This document shows, one piece after another, positions 37,867 to 47,144 of a DNA stretch of 64,000 nucleotides. The DNA is from Dyella japonica DSM 16301 (lineage in GTDB: Bacteria; Pseudomonadota; Gammaproteobacteria; Xanthomonadales; Rhodanobacteraceae). Each line of letters begins with the position of its first letter. Position 1 is the first letter of the stretch. The notes under the pieces are model-generated. The model saw only the letters and a list, made by a program, of their open reading frames with translations. It ran no database searches and had not been told where the DNA came from. The stretch covers positions 85,073 through 149,072 of the forward strand of contig NZ_JPLA01000043.1 in assembly GCF_001010355.1 (NCBI RefSeq). Direction: 5' to 3'. Made by a program: the position numbers and the translations under genes.

Positions 37867-38367
37867 TCAGGCCAGCGCGGCGAGCGCGGCGTCGTAGTTC
37901 GGCTCATGGGCGATCTCGCTGACGAGTTCGCTATGCACCACCTTGTTCTGCGCATCGAGCACCACCACCGCGCGCGCCGCCAGACCGGCAAGCGGGCCGG
38001 AGGTGATCGACACGCCGTAGTTCTGCAGGAAGTCGTGACCGCGCAGGGTCGACAGCGTCACCACGTTGCTGAGGCCTTCCGCGCCACAGAAGCGTGCCTG
38101 CGCGAACGGCAAGTCGGCGGAAATGCACAGCACCACCGCGTTGTCGAGCTGGCTGGCGTCCTGGTTGAAATGGCGCACCGACATGGCGCAGGTCGGCGTG
38201 TCGACACTGGGGAAGATGTTCAGCACTTTGCGCTTGCCATCGAAGCTGGCGAGCGTGACGTCGGCCAGATCCTTGCCGACCAGCGAGAACGCGGGCGCAG
38301 CCTCGCCCTTCGCGGGGAAGTGGCCGTCGACCTGGACCGGATTGCCTTTGAGCGTGACGTGGGACAT
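37867..38367 (-). CDS. tpx: Thiol peroxidase (atypical 2-Cys peroxiredoxin)
   Basis: 166 residues. Peroxidatic Cys60 in [10 protein letters not shown] and resolving Cys94 in ARFCGAEG, the Tpx pair; [11 protein letters not shown] is the Tpx signature. Reduces hydroperoxides using thioredoxin. ATG at 38367 (MSHVTLKGN) follows GAGGTG; the frame extends to 38412 but the extra residues are not family-like. It lies 67 bases after the SCO gene, possibly on the nirK transcript. Its link to nitrite metabolism is only positional. Confidence 0.94.
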   Translation of the reverse strand: MSHVTLKGNPVQVDGHFPAKGEAAPAFSLVGKDLADVTLASFDGKRKVLNIFPSVDTPTCAMSVRHFNQDASQLDNAVVLCISADLPFAQARFCGAEGLSNVVTLSTLRGHDFLQNYGVSITSGPLAGLAARAVVVLDAQNKVVHSELVSEIAHEPNYDAALAALA

Positions 38368-38434
38368 GGGACACCTCGTTGGATGGGGCCTACAAGTAAA
38401 CCATGCCGCCATCCCGAAGCACGATAGCCAGGCC

Positions 38435-39004
38435 TCACTTATCGGCGAGCGTCCGCTCGATCGCCTGGACGAATTCGGGGTCCACGCGCCCGATCACATT
38501 GGTGCGGGCCACGATGCGCCCGTCGGCATCCAGCAGGATCAGCTCGCTCGAATGGTTGAAGTCGCCATCCGGCAGCTGCCGGTACTGCAGACCCAGCACG
38601 GCGGCAAGCTGCCGCGCGGCCGTCGGGCTCGCTGTCCTAGCAAGCGTCCATCGTGGTGCCGGCAACTGTCGCCGCTGCGCATAGTCATGCAGTACGGGCA
38701 CCGTATCGCGGGTGGGATCGAAGCTCACCAGCAGAACGTTCAACGGGGCGCGACCCGGCGCTCGCACGGCCTGCGCGGTGAGCTTCATGGTGTCGACGAT
38801 CATCGGGCAGACCATGCTGCACGAGGTGTAGAACATCGACACGAGCTGCACCTGCCCGCGCCGGTCTGCCCAATACCCGTCGCGCCCCTCCTGATCGGTC
38901 AGCACGACATCGAGCTGGTACACCGAAGCGCCTGGCAAGGGCGCTTCGGCCAGCGTGTGGCCCACCATCAAAAGCAGGAGCATTCCCAACAACAGTCGTT
39001 TCAT
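38435..39004 (-). CDS. SCO1/SenC-family copper-handling thioredoxin-fold protein
   Basis: 189 residues. Signal peptide or anchor ([15 protein letters not shown]), then the SCO domain: C62 and C66 in TSCSMVCPM, the copper-binding CxxxC, with partner His151 in [11 protein letters not shown] proteins deliver copper or control thiols at copper enzymes. It follows the FGE-like gene 8 bases after its stop; an upstream GTG overlapping that stop is possible, but a better ribosome site favours ATG 39004. In this operon it is likely a copper chaperone for nitrite reductase, which is inference. Confidence 0.85.
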   Translation of the reverse strand: MKRLLLGMLLLLMVGHTLAEAPLPGASVYQLDVVLTDQEGRDGYWADRRGQVQLVSMFYTSCSMVCPMIVDTMKLTAQAVRAPGRAPLNVLLVSFDPTRDTVPVLHDYAQRRQLPAPRWTLARTASPTAARQLAAVLGLQYRQLPDGDFNHSSELILLDADGRIVARTNVIGRVDPEFVQAIERTLADK

Positions 39005-39012
39005 GATCGCTC

Positions 39013-39771
39013 TCACAGGGGGCGAACGCAGCGAAAGCCCAGCGTTCGCGTGGTGTCTGACGCTTTCAGCGCGGACAGCATCGCGACGCGCATGAGCGTC
39101 GCGTAGTTTTCCTTCTGTTGCATGGTGACGGCGCCGGCGCCGCAGAACTTCATGGTGTCCGCGCCGTTCTGGTCGCGGCTGTCCGCGCTGACCAGGAGGG
39201 CGTTGAAGTCATCGACCCATTCCCACACCAGACCGTTGAGATCACGTATGCCATGCACGTCGGCTGCACCACCGACGTTGGCCAACGCGGCGCCTGATGG
39301 ACGTCCATACCAGCTCAGCACCCGCTCGCGCCATTGGGGGTCCGCACGCGCATCGGCATGCTGCGCGTCTGCGGCGGCGGCGTATTCCCACTCGTACCAG
39401 GTCGGCAGGCGCGCCTGCTCGCTCTCGCAGTATGCCTGGGCCGCGAACCAGCTCACCCGCGTCACCGGTTGTTCCGGCAGGGCCTGATCACCCGGCGCCG
39501 ATGCGCTTGCCCAATGCGACAGATAGCCTTCGTCTGCGAGTGCGGCAGGCACGCTCCCCTTACGCCATGCAGGATGCGTCTGCACGAAGGCCAGGTACTG
39601 GGCATTCGTCACCGGTTCGATACGCATGGCGAAGGCTGCGATGCGAGCCGACGCGGCTATGCCATCCGCCGGCAGCACGCTGTTGAACACGGCCGCCGGC
39701 AGCGCCGCATACTCCGCAGCCGCCGCAGGGAATCCCGCAAGCAGCGCAGCGAGAATGGGTACAGCGCGCAT
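39013..39771 (-). CDS. Periplasmic formylglycine-generating-enzyme (SUMF1)-fold protein
   Basis: 252 residues with a signal peptide of about 19 residues. SUMF1/FGE fold: EPVTNAQYLAFV, PEQPVTRVSWFAAQAYCE, LPTWYEWEYAA, GLVWEWVDDF and the ending LGFRCVRPL. The region before that ending lacks the RGGS and paired active-site cysteines of true formylglycine enzymes: only one cysteine occurs in FCGAGAV. Sulfatase activation is therefore unlikely. It lies 10 bases after nirK and just before SCO, so it is probably a nitrite reductase partner or maturation factor; the fold is firm, the role inferred. Confidence 0.8.
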   Translation of the reverse strand: MRAVPILAALLAGFPAAAAEYAALPAAVFNSVLPADGIAASARIAAFAMRIEPVTNAQYLAFVQTHPAWRKGSVPAALADEGYLSHWASASAPGDQALPEQPVTRVSWFAAQAYCESEQARLPTWYEWEYAAAADAQHADARADPQWRERVLSWYGRPSGAALANVGGAADVHGIRDLNGLVWEWVDDFNALLVSADSRDQNGADTMKFCGAGAVTMQQKENYATLMRVAMLSALKASDTTRTLGFRCVRPL

Positions 39772-39781
39772 GCGGCAAACC

Positions 39782-41299
39782 TCAGTGGCTGTCCGCTGGC
39801 GGCGCCGGCTGCGCGCGCACCTTGCCTACCTCCTCCTTGCTCACCTGTCCGCCCGGGTTGCCCCAGCTGTTGAGCACATAGGTGAGGATATTCGCCACTT
39901 CGTCATCCGTGAGTTGGGACATCGGCGGCATGACGGAGTTGTACTCCTTGCCATTGACGGTGACCGCGCCGGTGAGGCCATGCAGGGGAATGGAGATCAG
40001 TTTTTCCTTGGCCATCGTCGCCAGATAGTCGGACTTGGCCAGCGGCGGAAACACGCCGGACATGCCTTCGCCATTGGCTTGATGGCAGACGGAACAGGTG
40101 CCGGCGTAGAGCTGCTGCCCGGCCTTGATCTGATCGTCCTTGCTGAGCGTGCCCGCCGCGTTGGCCTTGGCCGCCACGGCAACTGCGTGCAGGTTGTCGC
40201 CCGCCCGGTCGCCGAGGTACACCGAATCGACTTCCTTGCCCGAATAGATCGACTTGTCCTGCGGACCATCGACCTTGAGCATGCCGAGCGCACCCTTGTT
40301 GAACGCGCGGAAGATCGAGTGATCCACCAACACATAGGTGCCCGGCACTTCCACGCGAAAATCCGCCATCATCGCGCCGCCGGCGGGTATGAGCGTGGTC
40401 TGCACGTTTTCCTGCGCGTGCTTGCCGCCTTCGTAGTACACCTTGTCGAAGATCTCGCCAATCACGTGGAAGCTCGACACCAGGTTCGGGCCGCCATTGC
40501 CGACGAACAGGCGCACCGTCTCGCCCACCTTGGCGGTCAAGGCGTGATCGCCGGTGAGCGAACCCTCGCGTCCATTGAACAGCACGTACGTTGGATGCTC
40601 CGCGATGGCCGCATCCATATCGAAGGGTTGATGGCCTTTCTCTCGGTATTTGCCGGTGGTGTAGAAGTCGCCCTGCATCACGTAGTACTCGTGATCGACC
40701 TTGGGCAAGCCTTCGGGTGGTTCGATCAGGATCAGCCCATACATGCCGTTGGCCACATGCATGCCGACCGGCGCGGTGGCGCAGTGATAGACGTAGAGCC
40801 CGGCATTGAGCGCCTTGAAGGTGAACTGCGACTCGTGACCCGGCGCGGTGAAGCTCGATGCGGCGCCACCGCCGGGCCCTGTCACGCCATGCAAATCGAT
40901 GTTGTGCGGCATCTTGTTGTCAGGCGCATTCTTCAGATGAAACTCCACCGTGTCGCCCTGGCGCACGCGAATGAAGCTGCCGGGCACGGTGCCGCCAAAC
41001 GTCCAGTACGTGTAGGTCACGCCCTCGGAGATCGGCATTTCCTTCTCGATCACTTCCAGCTCGACGATCACCTTGGCCGGACGATTGCGCTGAAGCGGCG
41101 GCGGCACGTTCGGCGGGATACCGAGCACCGCGTGGATCGGTTCACCTTGGGGTGGACCCAGATCGCGGGAGACTTGCGAAAGCGCCGTGGCACCCGCACC
41201 GACGGCGGTGTGCAGCGCTGCGGTTTGACTATCTGCGGCCCAAAGCATGGTCGGCAACAGGCCGGCGGTCAGCGCGATGGTGGAAAGCAGGCGTGGCAT
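39782..41299 (-). CDS. nirK: Copper nitrite reductase with fused cytochrome c domain
   Basis: 505 residues. Signal peptide of about 21 residues. Two cupredoxin domains carry type 1 copper ligands His132, Cys173, His181 and Met186 and type 2 ligands His137, His172 and His327; catalytic Asp135 and His278 are in place. A C-terminal cytochrome c domain has CSVCH at 402-406. It reduces nitrite to nitric oxide in the periplasm. The heme domain may take electrons directly. Start 41299 has GGGAGAGAG; a perfect FNR box lies 56 bases upstream. First gene of nirK, FGE-like, SCO and perhaps tpx. Confidence 0.96.
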   Translation of the reverse strand: MPRLLSTIALTAGLLPTMLWAADSQTAALHTAVGAGATALSQVSRDLGPPQGEPIHAVLGIPPNVPPPLQRNRPAKVIVELEVIEKEMPISEGVTYTYWTFGGTVPGSFIRVRQGDTVEFHLKNAPDNKMPHNIDLHGVTGPGGGAASSFTAPGHESQFTFKALNAGLYVYHCATAPVGMHVANGMYGLILIEPPEGLPKVDHEYYVMQGDFYTTGKYREKGHQPFDMDAAIAEHPTYVLFNGREGSLTGDHALTAKVGETVRLFVGNGGPNLVSSFHVIGEIFDKVYYEGGKHAQENVQTTLIPAGGAMMADFRVEVPGTYVLVDHSIFRAFNKGALGMLKVDGPQDKSIYSGKEVDSVYLGDRAGDNLHAVAVAAKANAAGTLSKDDQIKAGQQLYAGTCSVCHQANGEGMSGVFPPLAKSDYLATMAKEKLISIPLHGLTGAVTVNGKEYNSVMPPMSQLTDDEVANILTYVLNSWGNPGGQVSKEEVGKVRAQPAPPADSH

Positions 41300-41354
41300 G
41301 GGGCTCTCTCCCGATGATGGCCACACCAGCCTAGGGAACGCCGGCGTTTTCCCT

Positions 41355-41368
41355 TTGATCAAAATCAA
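41355..41368 (-). promoter_or_regulatory. Perfect FNR/DNR box before nirK
   Basis: ttgatcaaaatcaa is an exact TTGAT-N4-ATCAA palindrome, the binding site of FNR/CRP-type anaerobic and nitric-oxide regulators. Its centre is about 62 bases before the nirK ATG, between hemN and nirK on the same strand. Confidence 0.8.
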
Positions 41369-41433
41369 TCGTTTCGACGCCGCCGGCCAGCTGCGTCAAC
41401 GCGCCGCGTCGCGGCACTCATGAGCAACCTGCA

Positions 41434-42834
41434 TCAGATCGTGCGCGAATAGCGCGGCGTGTCGGATGGCTGATGGAGATAGGCGTCGAAGCACATCGCG
41501 ATATTGCGCAACAGCAGTCGGCCGCGCGGGGTGACGCGAATCAGGTTCGCGTCGAACACGATCAGACCGTCGTCTGCGCAGGCGGTCAGGCGATCGAGCT
41601 CGGGCGCAAACGCCTCCCCGAATCGCAAACCGTGTTGGGCGCCGAAGCGTGCCGTATCGATTTCGCCGTGGCACATGAGTTCGCCGATGACGGCGCGCCG
41701 GACGGTATCGTCGCTGGTCAGGCGGATGCCGCGGACCACCGGCAGCCGGCCGGCCGCCAGCGCCGACTCGTAGCCCACCAGGTCGCGTGCATTCTGGCTA
41801 TAGCTGTCGCCGACGCGACTGATCGAACTGACGCCAAGGCCGACGATGTCGCAATCGCCGTGGGTGGAATAGCCCTGGAAATTGCGCTGCAGCGTGCCGG
41901 CACGCTGCGCGCGCACCAGCTCGTCGTCGGCGCGCGCGAAATGATCCATGCCGACGTAGGCGTAGCCTGCCTCGCACAACACACGGAATGCCGTGCCGAA
42001 TAGCGCAAGCCGCGCCGCGGCATCAGGCAGCTCGGCCGCCTCGATCTGCTGCTGCGCCTTGAACAGATGCGGCAAGTGCGCGTAACCGTAGACCGCGATG
42101 CGATCGGGAGCCAGCGCGATCACCTGTCCCAGCGTGCGCTCGAAGCCTGCGAGCGTCTGCCGAGGGAGACCATAGATCAGGTCCACGCTCACCGAGCCGT
42201 AGCCCGAGGCGCGCGCGGCATCGATCACGTCGCGCGTCTGCGCTACGCTCTGGATACGATTGACCGCTTCCTGCACTGCCGGATCGAAATCCTGGATGCC
42301 CACCGACAAGCGGTTGAAGCCCAGCGTGGCCAGCTCGCGCACATAGCCGCCATCGGCATAGCGCGGATCGATCTCGATGCCGTATTCGCGCACGCCGTCG
42401 CGGCGATAAGAGAAGCTGCCTTCCAGCGCTTCCACCAGGCTGGCCATGCGCGCCGCGTCAAGGAAGTTGGGCGTGCCGCCGCCGAGATGCAGCTGCAGAA
42501 TCGGACGATCGCGATCGAACAGCGCGCCGGTCAGCGCGATTTCCCGGCGCAGAACATCAAGATAGTGATCGGCCCGGCTGGCATCGCGCGTGATGACGCG
42601 GGTGCAGCCACAGTAAAAGCACGGGCTGAAGCAGAACGGCACGTGCACGTAGAGCGACAGCGGACGGGACTTGGCCTGCGCATTGGATGCGCGAGCGACG
42701 TCGCGAAACGCCGCTTCGTCAAAGCCTGCGTGAAATTGCGGAGCCGTCGGATAGCTCGTATACCGCGGACCCGGCACGTCGTAACGGGCAACCAGGGCTG
42801 GGTCGAATTCCGGAACGATGGTGTTCGTGCGCAT
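41434..42834 (-). CDS. hemN: Oxygen-independent coproporphyrinogen III oxidase
   Basis: 466 residues. Radical SAM cluster C68-C72-C75 in CFSPCFYC, preceded by LYVHVPF, and the HemN-specific PGPRYTSYPT at 21-30. It makes protoporphyrinogen IX without oxygen, supplying heme under anaerobic growth, so it fits beside a heme-bearing nitrite reductase. ATG 42834 with GAGG at a longish spacing. A weak FNR-like site lies 36 bases upstream. True HemN rather than HemW, judging by length and N-terminus. Confidence 0.94.
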   Translation of the reverse strand: MRTNTIVPEFDPALVARYDVPGPRYTSYPTAPQFHAGFDEAAFRDVARASNAQAKSRPLSLYVHVPFCFSPCFYCGCTRVITRDASRADHYLDVLRREIALTGALFDRDRPILQLHLGGGTPNFLDAARMASLVEALEGSFSYRRDGVREYGIEIDPRYADGGYVRELATLGFNRLSVGIQDFDPAVQEAVNRIQSVAQTRDVIDAARASGYGSVSVDLIYGLPRQTLAGFERTLGQVIALAPDRIAVYGYAHLPHLFKAQQQIEAAELPDAAARLALFGTAFRVLCEAGYAYVGMDHFARADDELVRAQRAGTLQRNFQGYSTHGDCDIVGLGVSSISRVGDSYSQNARDLVGYESALAAGRLPVVRGIRLTSDDTVRRAVIGELMCHGEIDTARFGAQHGLRFGEAFAPELDRLTACADDGLIVFDANLIRVTPRGRLLLRNIAMCFDAYLHQPSDTPRYSRTI

Positions 42835-42869
42835 GCGCGGCAGTATCCTCGCGCCGCTCCACCATCAGA

Positions 42870-42883
42870 CTGATACGCGTCAG
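42870..42883 (-). promoter_or_regulatory. Weak FNR-like site before hemN
   Basis: ctgatacgcgtcag keeps the TGA-N6-TCA core of the FNR/DNR consensus but lacks the outer bases. Its position about 42 bases before the ATG and the gene's anaerobic role make it plausible only. Confidence 0.3.
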
Positions 42884-42955
42884 CGGACTGCGACAATCTG
42901 CTCGCCCCATGCCGCATCCCACCTGATGGATGCGGCACGGGACCACAGGGTTCGC

Positions 42956-43942
42956 TTACTTCTTAAGCGGCGCGATGGCCTGCTCGATCGAGCCGAAGAT
43001 CGACGCACCCGCGGCGTCGGTCACATCGATGCGCAGGGTGTCGCCAAAGCTCAGGAACGGCGTGCTCGGCTTGCCGTCGCGCAGGGTTTCCACCGTGCGC
43101 TGCTCGGCCAGGCACGAGGCGCCCTTGCCGGTGTCTTCGTTGGCGATGGTGCCGGAGCCGACGATGGTGCCCGCCGTGAGCGGACGCGTCTTGGCCGCGT
43201 GCGCCACCAGCTGCGCGAAATTGAACTGCATGTCGACGCCGCACTCGGCCTCGCCGAACCACTGGCCGTTGAGCCAAGTGCGCATCGGCAGGTGCAGCTT
43301 TTCATCCTGCCAGGCGTCACCCAGTTCGTCCGGCGTCACGAAGACCGGCGACAGGGCGGAGCGCGGCTTGGACTGCAAAAAGCCGAAACCCTTGGCGAGT
43401 TCGCCGGGAATCAGGCCGCGCAGCGACACATCGTTGACCAGGCCGATCAGCTGGATATGGGCCGCCGCCTGCGCCGGCGTCACCGCCATCGGCACATCGT
43501 CGGTCACCACGACCACTTCGGCTTCCAGGTCGATGCCGTAGTCCTCGCTAGGCACCACCACCGGGTCACGCGGACCGAGGAAGCCGGCGCTGGTGGCCTG
43601 GTACATCAGCGGATCGGTGTAGAAGGACTCGGGCACTTCGGCACCACGCGCACGGCGCACGCGCTCGACATGCGGCAGGTAGGCACTGCCATCGACGAAC
43701 TCATAGGCGCGCGGCAGCGGCGAGGCGAGCGCATGCATGTCGAGTGCAAACGCATCCTTCGCAGACCCGCCGTTCAATGCCTCGTACAAGGCATTGAGAC
43801 GCGGCGCGGCGCTCGACCAGTCATCCAGCGCAGCCTGCAGCGTCGGCGCGATGCCGGTGGCCTTGACCGCCTGGGTCAGCGCGCGATTGACCACGATCAG
43901 GGTGCCGTCGCGACCGCCTTCCTTCAATGAACCCAATTTCAT
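42956..43942 (-). CDS. fahA: Fumarylacetoacetate hydrolase family protein (fumarylacetoacetase)
   Basis: 328 residues with the FAH C-terminal domain: EDYGIDLEAEVVVV, LVNDVSLRGLIP, SALSPVFVTPDE and GSGTIANED, giving the metal-binding acidic residues. An N-terminal cap of about 90 residues is present. In this context it hydrolyses fumarylacetoacetate to fumarate and acetoacetate, the last step of tyrosine breakdown. GGAG ribosome site before ATG 43942. It lies 110 bases downstream of hmgA on the same strand and probably shares its transcript. Confidence 0.92.
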   Translation of the reverse strand: MKLGSLKEGGRDGTLIVVNRALTQAVKATGIAPTLQAALDDWSSAAPRLNALYEALNGGSAKDAFALDMHALASPLPRAYEFVDGSAYLPHVERVRRARGAEVPESFYTDPLMYQATSAGFLGPRDPVVVPSEDYGIDLEAEVVVVTDDVPMAVTPAQAAAHIQLIGLVNDVSLRGLIPGELAKGFGFLQSKPRSALSPVFVTPDELGDAWQDEKLHLPMRTWLNGQWFGEAECGVDMQFNFAQLVAHAAKTRPLTAGTIVGSGTIANEDTGKGASCLAEQRTVETLRDGKPSTPFLSFGDTLRIDVTDAAGASIFGSIEQAIAPLKK

Positions 43943-44052
43943 GCTATCGCTCCAAAGGGCAGAACCAAGCTGCAGCCTTTCACATCATCATTGTTTTGGC
44001 GCGACGCCCAGGCGCCTCGCGTTGTCTGCGGTTGGCGCCAGGCGCCCTTGCT

Positions 44053-45351
44053 TCAACTGCCGGCGAAATGCTTTTGGATGCCCTGCCAGCATTCGTAGTA
44101 ATTGCCCTGCAGTTCCGGTGATGCCAGTGCTTGTTTGGTCGGATGAATCACGCGGCGCGTCTCGAACATGAAGGCCATGGTGCCCGTGATGACGTCAGCC
44201 TGCGACAGATCGCGCGTCGACGCCTTCTCGTAGGTGGCCGCATCCGGACCGTGACCGCTCATGGAATTGTGCAGCGAGGCGCCGCCCGGCGAAAAGCCTT
44301 CGGCCTTGGCGTCGTACTCACCGGTGATCAGACCCATGAACTCGCTGGCGATGTTGCGATGGAACCAGGGCGGACGGAAGGTGTGCTGCGCCACCAGCCA
44401 GCGCGGCGGGAAGATCACGAAGTCCATATTGCTCACGCCTTCGCTGTCGCTGGCCGAATGCAGCACCAGGAAGATGCTCGGATCAGGATGATCGAAGCTG
44501 ATCGAGCCGATGGTGTTGAAGCGGCGCAGGTCGTATTTGTACGGCGCGTAGTTGCCGTGCCAGGCCACCACGTCCAGCGGCGAATGATCGATCGCCGCGC
44601 GCCACAGCTTGCCCTGGAACTTGGCGACGAGTTCGAACTTGCCTTCGACGTCTTCGAACGCGGCTACCGGCGTGAGGAAATCGCGCGGGTTGGCCAGGCC
44701 GTTGCTGCCGATCGGACCCAGATCGGGCAGGCGCAGCATCGCACCGAAATTTTCGGCGATGTAGCCGCGCGCGGTGTCGTCCAGCAATTCCACGCGGAAG
44801 CGCACACCACGCGGAATCACGGCGATCTCCAGCGGTTCGAGCTCGATGTTGCCCATCTCGGTCGCCAGTTTCAGGCGCCCTTGCTGGGGCACGATCAACA
44901 GCTCGCCGTCGGCGTTGTAGAAGTAGCGCCCCTGCATCGAACGATTGGCCGCGTAGACGTGGATGCCCACGCCGGTCTGGTCCGCCGCGCCGCCATTGCC
45001 GGCCACGGTGAACAAGCCATCGAGAAAATCGGTGGGCTCGGTCGGCAGCGGGAACGGGCTCCAGCGCAGCTGGTTGGGGTTCGCCGGCACTTCGTTGAAG
45101 CGGTTGTGGAAGCGGCCATCCGGCATCGCCTCGAACGGGTGATGCATGGCCGCCGGGCGAATGCGATACAGCCAGCTGCGGCGATTGCTATGGCGCGGCG
45201 CCGTGAAGGCCGTGCCGGAAAGCTGTTCTGCGTACAGACCCAGCGGCGCGGCCTGCGGCGAGTTCTGCCCGTCGGGCAGCGCGCCGGGCAAGGCCTCGGT
45301 GGCGAATTCGTTTGCAAACCCTGATTGGTACTGCTGCTGGCTGGCTGACAT
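44053..45351 (-). CDS. hmgA: Homogentisate 1,2-dioxygenase
   Basis: 432 residues, full length. [19 protein letters not shown] at the N-terminus, [18 protein letters not shown], and [18 protein letters not shown] with iron ligands near 330-340; SGHGPDA and HPTKQAL follow. Opens the ring of homogentisate to maleylacetoacetate. ATG 45351 with GGAG upstream. Its product goes to MaiA (21.8 kb) then FahA (next gene). A small membrane protein gene on the opposite strand separates it from hppD. Confidence 0.96.
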   Translation of the reverse strand: MSASQQQYQSGFANEFATEALPGALPDGQNSPQAAPLGLYAEQLSGTAFTAPRHSNRRSWLYRIRPAAMHHPFEAMPDGRFHNRFNEVPANPNQLRWSPFPLPTEPTDFLDGLFTVAGNGGAADQTGVGIHVYAANRSMQGRYFYNADGELLIVPQQGRLKLATEMGNIELEPLEIAVIPRGVRFRVELLDDTARGYIAENFGAMLRLPDLGPIGSNGLANPRDFLTPVAAFEDVEGKFELVAKFQGKLWRAAIDHSPLDVVAWHGNYAPYKYDLRRFNTIGSISFDHPDPSIFLVLHSASDSEGVSNMDFVIFPPRWLVAQHTFRPPWFHRNIASEFMGLITGEYDAKAEGFSPGGASLHNSMSGHGPDAATYEKASTRDLSQADVITGTMAFMFETRRVIHPTKQALASPELQGNYYECWQGIQKHFAGS

Positions 45352-45492
45352 GAAAGCTCCGCAATCTGCCGAGGCGAAAGGTCACAACACGACCCACGCG
45401 ATCCTATTACTCTTGGCTTACGACTGTTGGCACCGCCTCGCGCTAGGGAAGAGGCGACGTTCATTCACTGCAATGACACTCAAGGAAACCGC

Positions 45493-45888
45493 ATGTCCGA
45501 CTCGTACTCCTCGCTGGGCCAAGCTACCGGGAACCCCTCGATCCAGGATCTCAGCCAGCCGCTTGCTTCAGGCAAGGGATGGATGAAATTCGTCGGCATC
45601 GTGTTCATCATCCAGGGCGCCCTTACTGCCATCACGCTGGTCGGCATCATCATCGCCTGGCTGCCGATCTGGATCGGCGTGCTGGTGATGCAGTCGGCCG
45701 GAGCGATCGAGCGTGCCCAGCTCAGTGGCGATGCCGCCGCCCTGAAAGAAGCACTTGCCAAGCTGCGTACCTACTTCGTGATCCAGGGCGTGCTGATTCT
45801 GGTCGGCATCGCCGTGTGGGTACTTGCCTTGTTCTTCTACGGCGCCGTATTCACCGCCATGCTGCACAACGGCGGCTCCTGGCGCTGA
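45493..45888 (+). CDS. DUF5362-like small membrane protein
   Basis: 131 residues with two membrane segments pairs: a hydrophobic stretch at about 38-75 (FVGIVFIIQGALTAI and IIIAWLPIWIGVLV) and another at 98-121. The polar N-terminus is Ser-rich. The layout with a central QLSGDAAALKEALAKLRTYF amphipathic stretch fits DUF5362. Function unknown. ATG 45493 follows AAGGAA; the longer frame from 45427 is not supported. It is read opposite to both flanking tyrosine-catabolism genes, so it is likely unrelated. Confidence 0.75.
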   Translation: MSDSYSSLGQATGNPSIQDLSQPLASGKGWMKFVGIVFIIQGALTAITLVGIIIAWLPIWIGVLVMQSAGAIERAQLSGDAAALKEALAKLRTYFVIQGVLILVGIAVWVLALFFYGAVFTAMLHNGGSWR

Positions 45889-45934
45889 GTCCGACGCATC
45901 AAGGCCGCCCTTCCCGGGCGGCCTCGATCGAGAC

Positions 45935-47032
45935 TTACAGGAAGCCGCGCTTCATCTGGTCGCGTTCGATCGACTCGAACAGCGCCTGGAAGTTGCCTTC
46001 GCCGAAGCCCTCGTTGCCCTTGCGCTGGATGATCTCGAAGAAGATCGGACCGATGTTGTTCTGCGTGAAGATCTGCAGCAGCTTGCGCTGCTTGGTCTCC
46101 GGGTCGGCGTCGATCAGGATCTTGTTCTTGGCCAGGCGCGGCACGTCTTCGCCATGGTTGGGGATGCGCATGTCGATCACGTCGAAATACGTGTCCGGCG
46201 TGTCGAGGAACTGCACGCCCTGCGCGCGCATCGCTTCCACCGTGTCGTAAATATTGTCGGTGAACAGCGCGATGTGCTGGATGCCCTCGCCGTGGTACGC
46301 ATCGAGGTACTCGTTGATCTGCGACTTCGGATCGCTCGACTCGTTGAGCGGAATGCGCACGATGCCGTCCGGCGCGGTCATCGCCTTGGACACCAGGCCC
46401 GTCTTGGCGCCCTTGATGTCGAAGTAACGGATCTCGCGGAAGTTGAACAGGCGCTCGTAGTAATCGGACCACTTCTGCATGTTGCCGAAGTAGAGGTTGT
46501 GCGTGAGGTGGTCGATGAAGGTGAGGCCAAAACCCTTGGGGTTCTGTTCGGCGCCAGCGATCGGCTCGTAGTCGCCGTCGTAGATGCTGCCCTTGTCGCC
46601 GTAACGGTCGATCAGGTACAGCATGCAATCGCCGATGCCCTTCACCGCCGGCGCGTTCACCGCCCGCGTGGCTTCGGCCTTCGCGTTCACCGCTTCGCCG
46701 CCGTTGCCGAGCACCACGCCGAGCACGTCCTTGGACGGCTTCTGGAAGCGGATGGCAAAACCGGCCGCACACGGGCCATGGGCCTGGGCGAATTCGGCGG
46801 CATAGGATTCGGGATCTTCGTTGACCAGCAGGTTCACGCCGCCCTGGCGGTAGACCGTGATCGCGCGCGACTTGTGCTTGAGCACGGCGCTGAAACCCAT
46901 GTGCTTGAACAGGGTGTGCAGCTCGTGGCCGCGACCGGCCGGCGCTGCGAATTCGACGAATTCAAACCCATCGATGCCCATGGGGTTTTCGAAGGTGGTG
47001 ACCTGCATGCCAAGATTGGGCTGCGCGCTCAT
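45935..47032 (-). CDS. hpd: 4-hydroxyphenylpyruvate dioxygenase
   Basis: 365 residues. Two VOC-type halves; the C-terminal half carries the iron site, with QHIALFTDNI and FFEIIQRKGNEGFGEGNFQALFESIE, the family's hallmark ending. Converts 4-hydroxyphenylpyruvate to homogentisate. GGAGAG precedes ATG 47032. Divergent from a MarR-type regulator whose start is 112 bases away, so that regulator probably controls it. It is also transcribed toward the convergent DUF5362-like gene. Confidence 0.96.
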   Translation of the reverse strand: MSAQPNLGMQVTTFENPMGIDGFEFVEFAAPAGRGHELHTLFKHMGFSAVLKHKSRAITVYRQGGVNLLVNEDPESYAAEFAQAHGPCAAGFAIRFQKPSKDVLGVVLGNGGEAVNAKAEATRAVNAPAVKGIGDCMLYLIDRYGDKGSIYDGDYEPIAGAEQNPKGFGLTFIDHLTHNLYFGNMQKWSDYYERLFNFREIRYFDIKGAKTGLVSKAMTAPDGIVRIPLNESSDPKSQINEYLDAYHGEGIQHIALFTDNIYDTVEAMRAQGVQFLDTPDTYFDVIDMRIPNHGEDVPRLAKNKILIDADPETKQRKLLQIFTQNNIGPIFFEIIQRKGNEGFGEGNFQALFESIERDQMKRGFL

Positions 47033-47144
47033 GGGGCTCTCCGGGTGGATGGCTGCTCAATGGCCTACGTCCAAGCGTGCGACCATTCTCATAAGCCCTA
47101 CGTTATAGTTACATATGAAACCATTTGCAAGGAGCGCCGCAGCA

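Noticed and set aside
39013..39771. Calling this protein an active formylglycine-generating enzyme
   Set aside because: The paired catalytic cysteines and RGGS segment are not visible, and no sulfatase gene is nearby.
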